From the NCBI GenBank assembly GCA_902790595.1, contig CADASL010000001.1, positions 310,001 to 374,000 of the forward strand: DNA of 64,000 bases, given 5' to 3'. This document shows, piece by piece, positions 17,835 through 25,961 of this stretch. This DNA comes from an uncultured Bacteroidales bacterium (GTDB lineage Bacteria; Bacteroidota; Bacteroidia; Bacteroidales; SZUA-534). Under the pieces are notes generated by a model. The model was not told the DNA's origin. It worked only from the letters and a program-made list of their open reading frames with translations, and ran no database searches. A program made the position numbers and the translations under genes. Positions within the stretch are counted from its first letter, which is position 1. Each line of letters opens with the position of its first letter.

Positions 17835-19880
17835 TCATTCGGTACTCAAAACCTTAAACTCCACACGACGGTTCATCGCCCTACCCTCTTTGGTGGCGTT
17901 GTCGGCCACAGGCTGGTCGAACGCGTAACCCTTGTACTCAAGACGGCTGGCGTCAACGCCCTCCGAAATCAGGAAGTCGACAACCGATTTGGCGCGAGCC
18001 TCCGACAGGCGCTGGTTGGTGGCCTTGCTGCCCTGGTTGTCGGTGTGGCCCGAAATCTCGATGCGCATAGCCGGCATATCGCTCAACAGTTTGGTCAGAC
18101 GGCCCAGCTCGGCGTACGATGTCGGTTTCAACTTGGCGCTTCCGGTCTCAAAGAACACGTTCTTCAGAATTATCTTCACGTCTTTCTTGATGTTGTTCAG
18201 GGCAATGTCCTTATCAATCTCCTGATACTCAGTTGCCGCCGGAATATCAAAGTTCTCTGAATGGAACAGATAGTTGTCGGCGCGAACCATAAGACCATAG
18301 TTCTTACCCGAAGGCAGCGACACCAGGAACTTACCTGTTGCCGAGTTTGTCTGCGATGTAAAAATCACCTCATTCTTCTCATTATCAACAATATCAATGG
18401 TGGCGTTCACCGGCTCGTTGCTGATGGCGTCGCGCACTGTACCCTTGACAATGGTCAGGCGGATGGTGACAAGCTCAACCGAAGCCTCCATAACCATATC
18501 CGACACCGGCTGCGAGCGTGCCGAAATCAGGTTATCCTCACCCGACAGAGTGTATGGCTTTTCGGGGCCGAGGAATGTCATTCGGTAGATGTCGAGACCG
18601 CCGGAGCCCTCCGGACGGACGCTGGAGCAGTATCCGTGGCGGCCGTTGGCCGAAATCACAAAGCAGAGGTCGTTGTCGGGCGAGTTGATTGGGTAGCCAA
18701 GATTGACCGGCTCGCTCCAGGTACCGTTGTCGTCGCGCTGCGACATAAAGATGTCGAAACCGCCCATTGTGTTGTGGCCAGTCGAGCTGAAATACAACGT
18801 ACGGCCGTCGGGGTGCATAAACACTGCCTCCTCGTCGTACTGAGTATTGATTACCGGGCCAAGGTTGATGGCCTCACCCCATTTGTCTTTGGCTGTGCGG
18901 TGGCACACGTAGATGTCGCTGCCGCCGAATCCGCCCGGGCGGTCGCTCACAAAGTAGATGCTGCGGCCATCAGGCGAGAAGCAGGCTGAAGTCTCGCGTG
19001 CGTCGGAGTTGATGGGTTTCGGCATTCCCTTCGGATACTCCCATTTGGTTCCTTTGAGCGAGCATTGCTCAATGTCGCCGTTGCCCTTGCGGCCGTTGTA
19101 GATGAGCAGCTGCTGACCATCGGGAAACAAGCCCACCGTTGCGTCGTCGAACTGCGTATTTATTGGCTCGCCAATCTCGTTTGGCACCTGCCAGTTCTTG
19201 TTTTCGTTGTAGCTGATGTAGATGTCCTCATCGTACTGACCGTCGTCGAGGCTGACATTGCGGCCGTTGGTGCGGGTCGAGGTGAAAATCATCATCGACT
19301 CGTCGGCTGAGATGAGCGGACTGTGGTCGTTGTAGCGCGAGTTGAGCACCGAGCCGATATTGTCGATGAAAGCTCGTGCCGGATTGTCCATCAGCTGCTT
19401 GCCGCACTCGCACTCGGCAATGTATTTCTCAAGCAGAGGTTTCATTTCGGGTGCCTCCATCGGCGTAAGCAAAGCCAAATGCGCCTTGTATTCACCAATA
19501 GCCTTATCGTATTGTCCGTTAAGATGATAGCCGCGGGCCAGCATCAAGTGGATGTCGGGCGCAACATCGCGGCGCAGCTGATATGCCTTCTCAAAATAAT
19601 CGATACACTTGTACTTCATCGGCAGATTCATATAGCATACGCCGATGCGGTAGTTGAGCAGCGAGTAGTTCGGGTTAAATTTCTGTGCCTCAAGGTAATA
19701 CTGCAAAGCCTCGTGGTAGTATTCCTTGGCGTAGTACGACTCACCGTCTTTCAGGTTGTTGTTGGCCTCTTTAAAAGCGTCTTTCTGATTCTGAAAATAG
19801 TTTTTGTCGAACGGAATGTCCTGGCAAAAAGCCGATGCGCAGCAGGCAACGGCAGCTATAATTATATATAAACGTTTCAT
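17835..19880 (-). CDS. PorE-like protein: TPR, PD40 beta-propeller and OmpA C-terminal domain
   Basis: Exported envelope protein likely to bind peptidoglycan. The start is set at 19880 (MKRLYIIIAAVACCASAF, a signal peptide); the longer frame to 19976 would overlap the upstream gene and has no signal. The 681 residues comprise TPR-like helices (about 25-150), PD40 repeats (repeated PDGRSIYFVSDRPGGFGGSDIY patterns, split here: PDGR, SDRPGGFGGSDIY), a carboxypeptidase-like domain and an OmpA domain (ISGHTDNQGSKATNQRLSEA). This is the architecture of the T9SS component PorE, but paralogues with the same layout are common, one of them in this window. It follows the TPR gene by 13 bases. Confidence 0.85.
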   Translation of the reverse strand: MKRLYIIIAAVACCASAFCQDIPFDKNYFQNQKDAFKEANNNLKDGESYYAKEYYHEALQYYLEAQKFNPNYSLLNYRIGVCYMNLPMKYKCIDYFEKAYQLRRDVAPDIHLMLARGYHLNGQYDKAIGEYKAHLALLTPMEAPEMKPLLEKYIAECECGKQLMDNPARAFIDNIGSVLNSRYNDHSPLISADESMMIFTSTRTNGRNVSLDDGQYDEDIYISYNENKNWQVPNEIGEPINTQFDDATVGLFPDGQQLLIYNGRKGNGDIEQCSLKGTKWEYPKGMPKPINSDARETSACFSPDGRSIYFVSDRPGGFGGSDIYVCHRTAKDKWGEAINLGPVINTQYDEEAVFMHPDGRTLYFSSTGHNTMGGFDIFMSQRDDNGTWSEPVNLGYPINSPDNDLCFVISANGRHGYCSSVRPEGSGGLDIYRMTFLGPEKPYTLSGEDNLISARSQPVSDMVMEASVELVTIRLTIVKGTVRDAISNEPVNATIDIVDNEKNEVIFTSQTNSATGKFLVSLPSGKNYGLMVRADNYLFHSENFDIPAATEYQEIDKDIALNNIKKDVKIILKNVFFETGSAKLKPTSYAELGRLTKLLSDMPAMRIEISGHTDNQGSKATNQRLSEARAKSVVDFLISEGVDASRLEYKGYAFDQPVADNATKEGRAMNRRVEFKVLSTE

Positions 19881-19893
19881 AATCAGCATAATA

Positions 19894-20949
19894 TTATTCA
19901 TAGAACGAAATGTAGTTTCTTGCCTTGGTAATGCCAAGCTGGTAAGCCTTGCGCCAGTCGGCCACAGCCTCCTCAAACTTGCGCTGCATCTCCTGGCAAC
20001 TGCCGCGGTTCAGGTAGGCCTCGGCAAAGTTGGCGTTGATGCGGATGGCGTCGCTGAATGAGCGGTAGGCGGCATCGTAGTCCTTCTTTTTCATCTGGGC
20101 GATACCCATATTATTATATGCGTACGCGTATTCAGGATTAATCTCGATGGCCTTCTGGCAGTCGGCAATCATACCGTCGAAATCGTTCTTCTCAAACTTG
20201 GCGCGCGCGCGGTTGTTGTAGGCGATGAAATAGTCAGAGTCGAGTCCGATGGCCAGTCCGTAGTTGCTGATGGCATCGTCGATATTGCCCTTCTTGAGCA
20301 GTGCGCTTGCCAAGTTGTTGTAGGCTGTGGCCAGTTTCGGGTCGATTTTGATGGCCTGCTGATAGTCGGCAATGGCGCCGTCGTAGTCCTCGTTCATACG
20401 CTTGGCGCTGCCGCGGTCGTTGTAGGCCTGGGCGTTGTTGCCGTCGAAGGTGATTGAGAGCGTGAGGTTGTTGATGCTCTCCTCGTAGTTGCCGCACTCA
20501 AAGTTGGCCACACCGGCGTAGTAGTAAACCTTGGCCTCGTCGTAGCCGGCCTTGATGGCAAGCTCGAAATCGCTGAGCGCGTCGCTCGAGTTGTTCTGGT
20601 TGAAATAGGCCAGACCGCGTCCGTAGTATGCCACCGGCGACTCCTCAAGCTCAATGGCCATTGTGAAATCGGTTATGGCGCCGCTGTAGTCGGCCATTTC
20701 CGACTTGGCAAAACCTCGGTTCACAAGCGCCTTGGTGAATTTGGGGTTGAACGACAGCGCTTTGGTGAAACTATTGATGGCTTCGGGGAAATTGCGCCGG
20801 GCTACAAAATCGTTGCCCTCATTGAAAGCAACCTCTGCCTCCTGATTGCCCGCTATGACGAGCGTGGAGTCGTTTTTGGCTGTGTTTTGGCCGTAACTGC
20901 CGAAACAGAACGCCATAGCAACTGCCAAAGAAATTGATTTTAATTTCAT
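19894..20949 (-). CDS. secreted tetratricopeptide-repeat protein
   Basis: The protein starts with a signal peptide (MKLKSISLAVAMAFCFGSYGQ) and then carries about eight consecutive TPR units (for example AYNNLASALLKKGNIDDAIS and AYNNMGIAQMKKKDYDAAYR), filling 351 residues. TPR arrays mediate protein-protein contacts. The location is likely periplasmic or outer-membrane associated. It is transcribed with the downstream PorE-like gene (13-base gap), which suggests a shared envelope complex. No catalytic domain is visible. Confidence 0.85.
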   Translation of the reverse strand: MKLKSISLAVAMAFCFGSYGQNTAKNDSTLVIAGNQEAEVAFNEGNDFVARRNFPEAINSFTKALSFNPKFTKALVNRGFAKSEMADYSGAITDFTMAIELEESPVAYYGRGLAYFNQNNSSDALSDFELAIKAGYDEAKVYYYAGVANFECGNYEESINNLTLSITFDGNNAQAYNDRGSAKRMNEDYDGAIADYQQAIKIDPKLATAYNNLASALLKKGNIDDAISNYGLAIGLDSDYFIAYNNRARAKFEKNDFDGMIADCQKAIEINPEYAYAYNNMGIAQMKKKDYDAAYRSFSDAIRINANFAEAYLNRGSCQEMQRKFEEAVADWRKAYQLGITKARNYISFYE

Positions 20950-21258
20950 TGCGTTAATTTTTAAGTATTTACTATTTCAGTTTGGTTTGCCGTTAGGCAC
21001 GCCAAAGAAATAGCTAAATTACACTATTGAAATTAAAAATTCAAATTTATTTGAATGCGGATGAATTTGTTGCCGGGAAACTAAACTACAAAAATCCGAA
21101 AAGCCTCATTGGCAAACAATTGGAACAAGTGGATAAAATATATGGTTTAAAAACGGAATAAGTGGTTGTTTTCCGAGGCGAAAATATGGAATAAGTGGAA
21201 TTCTATTTGATATTTCGCAAAAAAAACACTTTATTTACAGCGATTTATTTAAACATTT
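20950..21258. other. divergent intergenic region with iteron-like repeats
   Basis: No gene seen. The right half holds three direct repeats of GGAAyAAGTGG spaced exactly 33 bases apart (listed separately). The left half is AT-rich and probably contains the promoter of the TPR gene, without a clear consensus. Confidence 0.5.
21122..21198 (+). repeat. three 11-base direct repeats with 33-base period
   Basis: GGAACAAGTGG at 21122-21132, then GGAATAAGTGG at 21155-21165 and 21188-21198. The start-to-start distance is exactly 33 both times, close to three helical turns, so all copies face the same side of DNA. They lie 60 bases before the ATPase gene. This looks like a binding-site array; the binder is unknown. 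Confidence 0.7.
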
Positions 21259-22629
21259 ATGCTCGAACGCAAATTCGCCAAATATCTTGAGGATTATCTC
21301 AAAGAAAAGCAAGATAAAATTCTGCTTGTCAATGGTGCGCGGCAGATTGGAAAATCGTACTTGATACGCTATGTAGGGAAAAAACTTTTCCGTCACTTTG
21401 TTGAAATCAACCTCAAAGAGGACAAAGAGGGCGAGCGTGTGTTTGCCGCAGTGCACACCACAACCGATTTGTATATGCGGCTCGGCAACTACTATCCGAA
21501 GCCCTTAGGCGACAAGTCCGACACGTTGATTTTTCTTGATGAGATACAGAGCTACCCCCACCTGATGACGATGCTTAAGTTTCTCAACCAAGAAGGCCGG
21601 TACCGGTTTATTGCCAGCGGCTCGCAGTTAGGCGTAGCTCTGTCGCAAACGCCGTCGGTGCCACTCGGCAGTGTCGAGATTCAGCAGATGTTTCCACTTG
21701 ATTTTGAGGAATTTTTGTGGGCCACGGGTGTCGGACCAGAATGGATTGAGAGTGTACGCCGCCATTATTACAACAACGAGCCGCTCGATGAGGATTCTCA
21801 CAATCTGCTTTTGAAGCGTTTTCAATATTATCTGCTTGTTGGCGGTTTGCCCGAAGCCATTAATAAGTATCTGGAAGACAGAAATATGGTGCGTGTGCGT
21901 ACCGTTCATAACGACATTCACGAACTCTATCGCATCGACGCCTCACAATACGATGCGGAGCATAAGTTGAAGATTCGCCGCATCTACGACCTAATTCCAA
22001 GCAATCTTGAAAACAAAAAGAAACGTTTGATTTACAAAAACATAGAGAATAAAACCGGCAAGCATTTCTCCGATTATGCTGATGAGTTTGAGTATCTTTC
22101 AAACTCCGGTGTCGCCCTTGATGTGCAGGCCATCAGCAATCCGCGCTTCCCGCTCATCGAATCGGAACAAAAACGGTTGGTGAAACTCTATCTGAACGAT
22201 GTGGGACTGCTCACCTCTCTGCTATATGGCCTCAATGTCAATGCTGTGCTGCAAGACATCAGAAGCATCAATTTAGGAACGGTTTATGAGTCGGTGGTTG
22301 CACAAGAGTTGCGCGCCCACGGTTTTGCGCTTCATTACTACGACAATAAGCAGAAAGGCGAAGTTGATTTTCTGATTGACGACTACGAGCGTCTTCAAGC
22401 GTTGCCGTTGGAAATAAAATCGGGCAAAGATTACACCGAGCACAGCGCCCTGACCAAGTTTTTGGAAAATTCTGATTATGGAATAGAAAGAGCCATCGTT
22501 TTTTCAAACACAAGGGAGATTTATCAGAAAAAAGGCGTAACCTATATGCCGATTTACTATTGTATGTTCCTTCAAAACACACCGACAGACACAAATGCCG
22601 TCATATTGCCGGAATTGGAATCTGTTTAA
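21259..22629 (+). CDS. AAA+ ATPase with DUF4143 C-terminal domain
   Basis: A 456-residue member of the AAA_14/DUF4143 family of uncertain function, frequent in Bacteroidota and archaea. Walker A is NGARQIGKSYL (about residues 25-35) and Walker B is TLIFLDEIQ. The C-terminal DUF4143 portion ends in a PD-(D/E)XK-like fold region (YYDNKQKGEVDFLIDDYERL followed by LPLEIKSGKDY), consistent with a nuclease-like module. Codon use is more AT-rich than in its neighbours, suggesting mobility. It follows the 33-base-period repeats and faces the RHS graveyard. Confidence 0.85.
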   Translation: MLERKFAKYLEDYLKEKQDKILLVNGARQIGKSYLIRYVGKKLFRHFVEINLKEDKEGERVFAAVHTTTDLYMRLGNYYPKPLGDKSDTLIFLDEIQSYPHLMTMLKFLNQEGRYRFIASGSQLGVALSQTPSVPLGSVEIQQMFPLDFEEFLWATGVGPEWIESVRRHYYNNEPLDEDSHNLLLKRFQYYLLVGGLPEAINKYLEDRNMVRVRTVHNDIHELYRIDASQYDAEHKLKIRRIYDLIPSNLENKKKRLIYKNIENKTGKHFSDYADEFEYLSNSGVALDVQAISNPRFPLIESEQKRLVKLYLNDVGLLTSLLYGLNVNAVLQDIRSINLGTVYESVVAQELRAHGFALHYYDNKQKGEVDFLIDDYERLQALPLEIKSGKDYTEHSALTKFLENSDYGIERAIVFSNTREIYQKKGVTYMPIYYCMFLQNTPTDTNAVILPELESV

Positions 22630-22666
22630 AATGAAAAAGTAACAAGGCCATTGTATAACAACAAAC

Positions 22667-22690
22667 TAAAAAAACAGCCCGAAGGGCTGA
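22667..22690 (-). terminator. terminator of the RHS remnant region
   Basis: Hairpin CAGCCC-TTC-GGGCTG followed by T7 on the minus strand, immediately downstream of the RHS fragments. Confidence 0.7.
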
Positions 22691-22769
22691 ATCTGCATAA
22701 CCGACCGCAATCGGAGCGCAGCCGCCAGCCGAAACTCCATATTGGCAAACTCTTGTGCATTGGCACTTT

Positions 22770-23215
22770 TCAAACAACGATATTCAAATATGCCTTACTC
22801 TGGTTGAGCACCGCGCGAACAGAGCCGAGGTGGTCGGTTATGTGGTACTGCACGGCAAAGGTGCCGTTGCTGTTGCGCACAATGCGCCCGGCACTGAAAC
22901 TGGTGCTTTCAAAGCCGTCGTATTTGCCTTCATTAATTATGAAAACAGAGGAACCAATGTATGCAAGGCCACCATCTTTATCTATGTTATCATTAGATTT
23001 GATTTTATCAAGTGATAGCATTTTGCGGCCGTCGGCAAGGTAGGCGAACTTGTGCTTAACGGTACTGCCGCTTTTCACCTGCTGCGACTGGTTGAGCGAG
23101 TTGTAGGTTATAGTTAGGTTGTTGGGCGCAGTGGTCTGAATGATAGAAGAAAACATCTTTCTCCTTTATCTGTTCTGCGTTGCTATAACCATATTTGGTA
23201 GCGTTTTGCATGATT
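22770..23215 (-). pseudogene. RHS repeat protein fragment (mosaic, broken)
   Basis: A remnant of an RHS/YD-repeat protein. The 128-residue open frame holds RHS core pieces (YLADGRKMLSLD; then TDHLGSVRAVLNQS at its end). Immediately upstream, a different frame encodes another RHS-like piece (KYGYSNAEQIKEKDVFFYHSDH), so two RHS segments were joined out of frame near 23140. No start with signal peptide, no complete repeat array and no toxin tip are present. It is best read as a recombination scar of a polymorphic-toxin locus. Confidence 0.75.
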
Positions 23216-23268
23216 GTAAAGTTAAACTTTTATGTGCAAGGCATGAGCCATACTTCTTTCTGCGACGT

Positions 23269-23286
23269 AGGCTTGAGCCTACGCCG
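23269..23286. repeat. short perfect palindrome
   Basis: CGTAGGCTTGAGCCTACG forms an 8-bp-arm hairpin with a 2-base centre, between the RHS fragment and the small membrane protein gene. No T run follows, so it is not a clear terminator. Confidence 0.5.
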
Positions 23287-23317
23287 AACGGAGTATTTTA
23301 TACGTTCTATACGTATG

Positions 23318-23590
23318 CTATTTGCTTCTACGAAATTCGTATATACTAACCATTACTAGCAAAATAGAGCATATAAAAACTATATTCGTCAAACTATTTA
23401 GTAACTCTACTGCCGAGTCTATTTCGTATCTATAAAATGTCACTTCTTCATTATAATCAAATACTTCTACACGATAAGAATATATATCTAAAATGTTAAC
23501 TTTTATATAAGCTCCATATACAAACATTGATAATGCTATTAATAATAGCATAAAGAATATAAATTTTATGATGCGATAGTACTTATTCAT
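23318..23590 (-). CDS. small two-helix membrane protein, candidate immunity protein
   Basis: No family is recognised. The 90-residue protein has two hydrophobic helices (FIFFMLLLIALSMFVYGAYI near the start, IVFICSILLVMVSIYEF near the end) separated by a charged periplasmic-type loop of about 40 residues. Its ATG overlaps the end of the upstream RHS-tip frame (ATGAATAA: stop TAA lies inside), so it is translationally coupled to it. A small membrane protein directly after an RHS C-terminal domain is a typical place for an immunity gene. The function is inferred from position only. Base composition is AT-rich. Confidence 0.6.
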   Translation of the reverse strand: MNKYYRIIKFIFFMLLLIALSMFVYGAYIKVNILDIYSYRVEVFDYNEEVTFYRYEIDSAVELLNSLTNIVFICSILLVMVSIYEFRRSK

Positions 23591-24453
23591 TTCTAGTTTC
23601 TTTTAGTATTTCTTCTGAAGGAACTAATCTAATGTGAGGCTCATCGCCTAAAAGAATTCTTACAAATCGACTTATTGGGTTTTGTTCTTTTGCTACTTCA
23701 TAGTGTAAATCTTTGGCAACCATAAAAGGTATATTGTCGCCAATTATTGAAGAAACATCCCCTCCACCATATAGTAGATGTCGTAGCACAATTATTATTT
23801 ATCAAGTTATACTCATCAATTATACGAGCATTATCGTTACCTTTATATTTGCCAGTAGTTGGGATTTTATCACTATTATCAAATTTTGACATGTAAAATT
23901 CATCGACTTTACTATCGCTAGCATTCTTAAACTCAAAAACGGCTGCATTCTTTTCTGTTATTTGATTCGTAATAAATTGCGTAGCCTCGTTACCTTTCAA
24001 GACAATAAGAACGCCTTCACCTGTTGGAGAGGTAGAACGTGCTGAGTTTTTATCCTTACCTAATTCAGCATACCTACCGTAAGTATAAACGGTCAAATTA
24101 TCACCACTACCTGTTGTAACGAATACGTGACCGACGCCTTGTACTTCTACATATAATCTAGATTCTTTTCCATCCACATCCACCAGTTTCACCGGATTCC
24201 CCACACAGAAATTGTAAGGCGACCAAAAGTAGTACTTCTCCGCCAGCGGGTCCACCTGCAGCCACTGGCAGAACTCTGCCGAGTACTGGCGTGCGCCGTA
24301 GTCGGATGTGGCGTCGGCGGCTATCTCCTCTTTGCCGTTGTAGCGGTAGCGGTTGGCGGTAGCATCGTATGAGAAGCCACAAAAAATCAGCATTATCAAA
24401 CAGGTTAAAACAACCTTATTGAGTGTTTTTTGCTTTGGCATCATAATATTCAT
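23583..24453 (-). pseudogene. orphan RHS tip with C-terminal toxin-like domain, frameshifted
   Basis: A short RHS 'tip' without the upstream repeat barrel. An N-terminal hydrophobic segment (KVVLTCLIMLIFCGFSY) is followed by the RHS-associated core signature (RYRYNGKEE, DYGARQYSAEFCQWLQVDPLA, SPYNFCVGNPVKLVDVDG) and a variable C-terminal domain containing NNNCATTS, a Cys motif seen in papain-like toxin domains. Around 23770 the frame shifts beside a GGGG run: the first frame ends at 23698 in unrelated residues, while the second continues GGDVSSIIGDNIP to 23583. One base removed from the G run restores a single frame, so this is either a real frameshift or an assembly error. Confidence 0.7.
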
Positions 24454-24884
24454 CTGTCAAATTATCAAGATATTCAAGCAGACATTCTGGTCTGTGGTAA
24501 AACTTGTCGTTATATTTTAGTATAACACCCGCACAAATTGTATTAGTGTCACTTTCAGAATATAAAATAATTTTTGCTCGTGTGTCAACACTCCAATTGC
24601 CAGAATCTAATGGTTCCAAATTTTCTAATTGAACTAAGAAACATATTAATTGTCGCTGTGTCGGTAATGGACGTATCAACATAGTCATTTTTAAATACTA
24701 ATTCGAAATCATCACAGTCAATTCTAATAAAAGTACAAGAGTAAGGATCTGTTGCCTTAATCTGTATTTTTTCAATTTTGTTCTCAGTTACAGTTTCTTT
24801 GCCATTTTTAGTGAATTGACAAGAAGTGGCCATCAAAAATGTTATAGCTAAAAGCAGACCATTCATTCTTTTCATAACATTCAT
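24416..24884 (-). pseudogene. frameshifted lipoprotein gene, possible immunity protein
   Basis: The first frame starts at 24884 with a lipoprotein signal (MNGLLLAITFLMATSC) and continues through FIRIDCDDFELVFKNDY to about 24625. The second frame carries on with EPLDSGNWSVDTRAKIILY to 24416. The switch lies near an AAAATTT stretch, so one inserted or lost base breaks the gene. The restored product would be about 155 residues. Family unknown to me. It overlaps the start of the RHS tip by 38 bases, again a location typical of immunity genes in polymorphic-toxin loci. Confidence 0.6.
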
Positions 24885-24886
24885 TT

Positions 24887-25072
24887 ATAAGGTTTTACTA
24901 TTTCTTTAAGTACATTTTCGTTCTGCTCAAGAACGTTCATACTCTGGTTGAGCACTGCGCGCACTGAGCCGAGGTGGTCTGTTGTTGTGTAATTAAAAGC
25001 TTCCTCAATCACTGTGCAGTTCATACGGTTCAGTTTGTCGTAGCCAAAGATAGTGGTATTTGCGAATATTTT
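24887..25072 (-). pseudogene. RHS repeat protein fragment
   Basis: The minus strand encodes a collapsed RHS remnant: FGYDKLNRM (a YD-repeat) runs within 20 residues into TTDHLGSVRAVLNQS, followed by an unrelated tail (VLEQNENVLKEIV) and a stop beside the lipoprotein start. The DHLGSVRAVLNQS coding stretch is nearly repeated at 22797-22834, so the two fragments derive from related RHS genes. It is cut off on its 5' side by the end of the methyltransferase-like gene. Confidence 0.7.
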
Positions 25073-25087
25073 GAAAGCGTTTTTTTC

Positions 25088-25885
25088 TCAAAAACAAACC
25101 GCCATCACCTTAAAAATGGTGTTATTTTTTTCGGAATAGCGCTGGTTGGTGTCGAAAACCCACTCCCACTCGGCTTTTGATGGCGTTTGCGGCAGATCGG
25201 CATACACAAGTTGCGTCTCTTTTTTTTGCGAGCCGTCGAGCGGAATGTCAACCTGACAATAATCGGTTATGAGGCAGGTGCGGCCGGCGGGCAGCCAACT
25301 GATGTGGTTCTGCTGCACCATTTTACGGACAGGCTGCAACTGCTCCTCGCCCACCCGGAAACGCTTTTTGAGATAGTCGCACAATATAATATCAAGTTGG
25401 TTGAGCAGATTGACCGAAACAACAAGGTCGAACTCACTGAGATTGATGTCGGGCACAGCCGAAGGCAGCCAACCGGCAAAACTCGTGAACGATGGCGCGC
25501 TCATTGCCTGGCGAACGGCACCGCCGGTGAGGTCGGCAGTCAGCAGTCGCACATTGGACATTCGCGCCACACGCGCCTTAACCGGCTCAGGATGAACAAT
25601 ATCCACAAGCGTCACCGACTCGAACATCTGCGAAAGCTCATCAAGCGGGACATCATAGAGCCAGCCGCTGCCAAGCACCGCCATCGACGTGCGTTTTTCA
25701 GCCCGCCGCGCCGCCTCGACGATGAAGTTCCGGGTGTTGTCAAGGTGCGATTTCCAGTTGCCGCTTTCGCGCAAAAAGCGGTTGCGGATGCCAAGCTGGT
25801 CGCTGACATAGCCCGCGCGCCGTGCCGCAGCCGGCAGAGTTTTAGGTTTGAAGATATTATCAATCAGTTTTTTACAATATTTCAT
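25088..25885 (-). CDS. SAM-dependent methyltransferase-like protein of unknown role
   Basis: A 265-residue cytoplasmic protein. A Rossmann-type motif MAVLGSGWLYDVPLDEL at about residues 68-84 is followed by VTLVDIVHPE (acidic end of beta-2) and LTADLTGG, as in class I methyltransferases. The later FDLVVSVNLLNQLDIIL resembles the beta-4 region. The substrate is unknown. The start (MKYCKKLID) lies 76 bases from the divergent OmpA/YfiR/kinase operon, which invites a shared control region. It could also be a non-catalytic member of the fold. Confidence 0.65.
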   Translation of the reverse strand: MKYCKKLIDNIFKPKTLPAAARRAGYVSDQLGIRNRFLRESGNWKSHLDNTRNFIVEAARRAEKRTSMAVLGSGWLYDVPLDELSQMFESVTLVDIVHPEPVKARVARMSNVRLLTADLTGGAVRQAMSAPSFTSFAGWLPSAVPDINLSEFDLVVSVNLLNQLDIILCDYLKKRFRVGEEQLQPVRKMVQQNHISWLPAGRTCLITDYCQVDIPLDGSQKKETQLVYADLPQTPSKAEWEWVFDTNQRYSEKNNTIFKVMAVCF

Positions 25886-25904
25886 AACAAAACACGTTTT
25901 CAGG

Positions 25905-25935
25905 TTTGCACCAATTCTTAAAAAAAGTAACTTTG
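25905..25935 (+). promoter_or_regulatory. promoter of the OmpA-YfiR-kinase operon (TTTG-N19-TAACTTTG)
   Basis: TTTG at 25905-25908, a 19-base spacer, and TAACTTTG at 25928-25935: a full consensus match. Predicted transcription start near 25942, about 20 bases before the ATG at 25962, which rules out the in-frame upstream ATG at 25848 as the main start. Confidence 0.88.
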
Positions 25936-25961
25936 AATGTTACGCACAAACAAAAATTGCG

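Noticed and set aside
24974..25180. Small plus-strand frame over the RHS fragment
   Set aside because: No protein-like features; the minus strand encodes recognisable RHS residues there.
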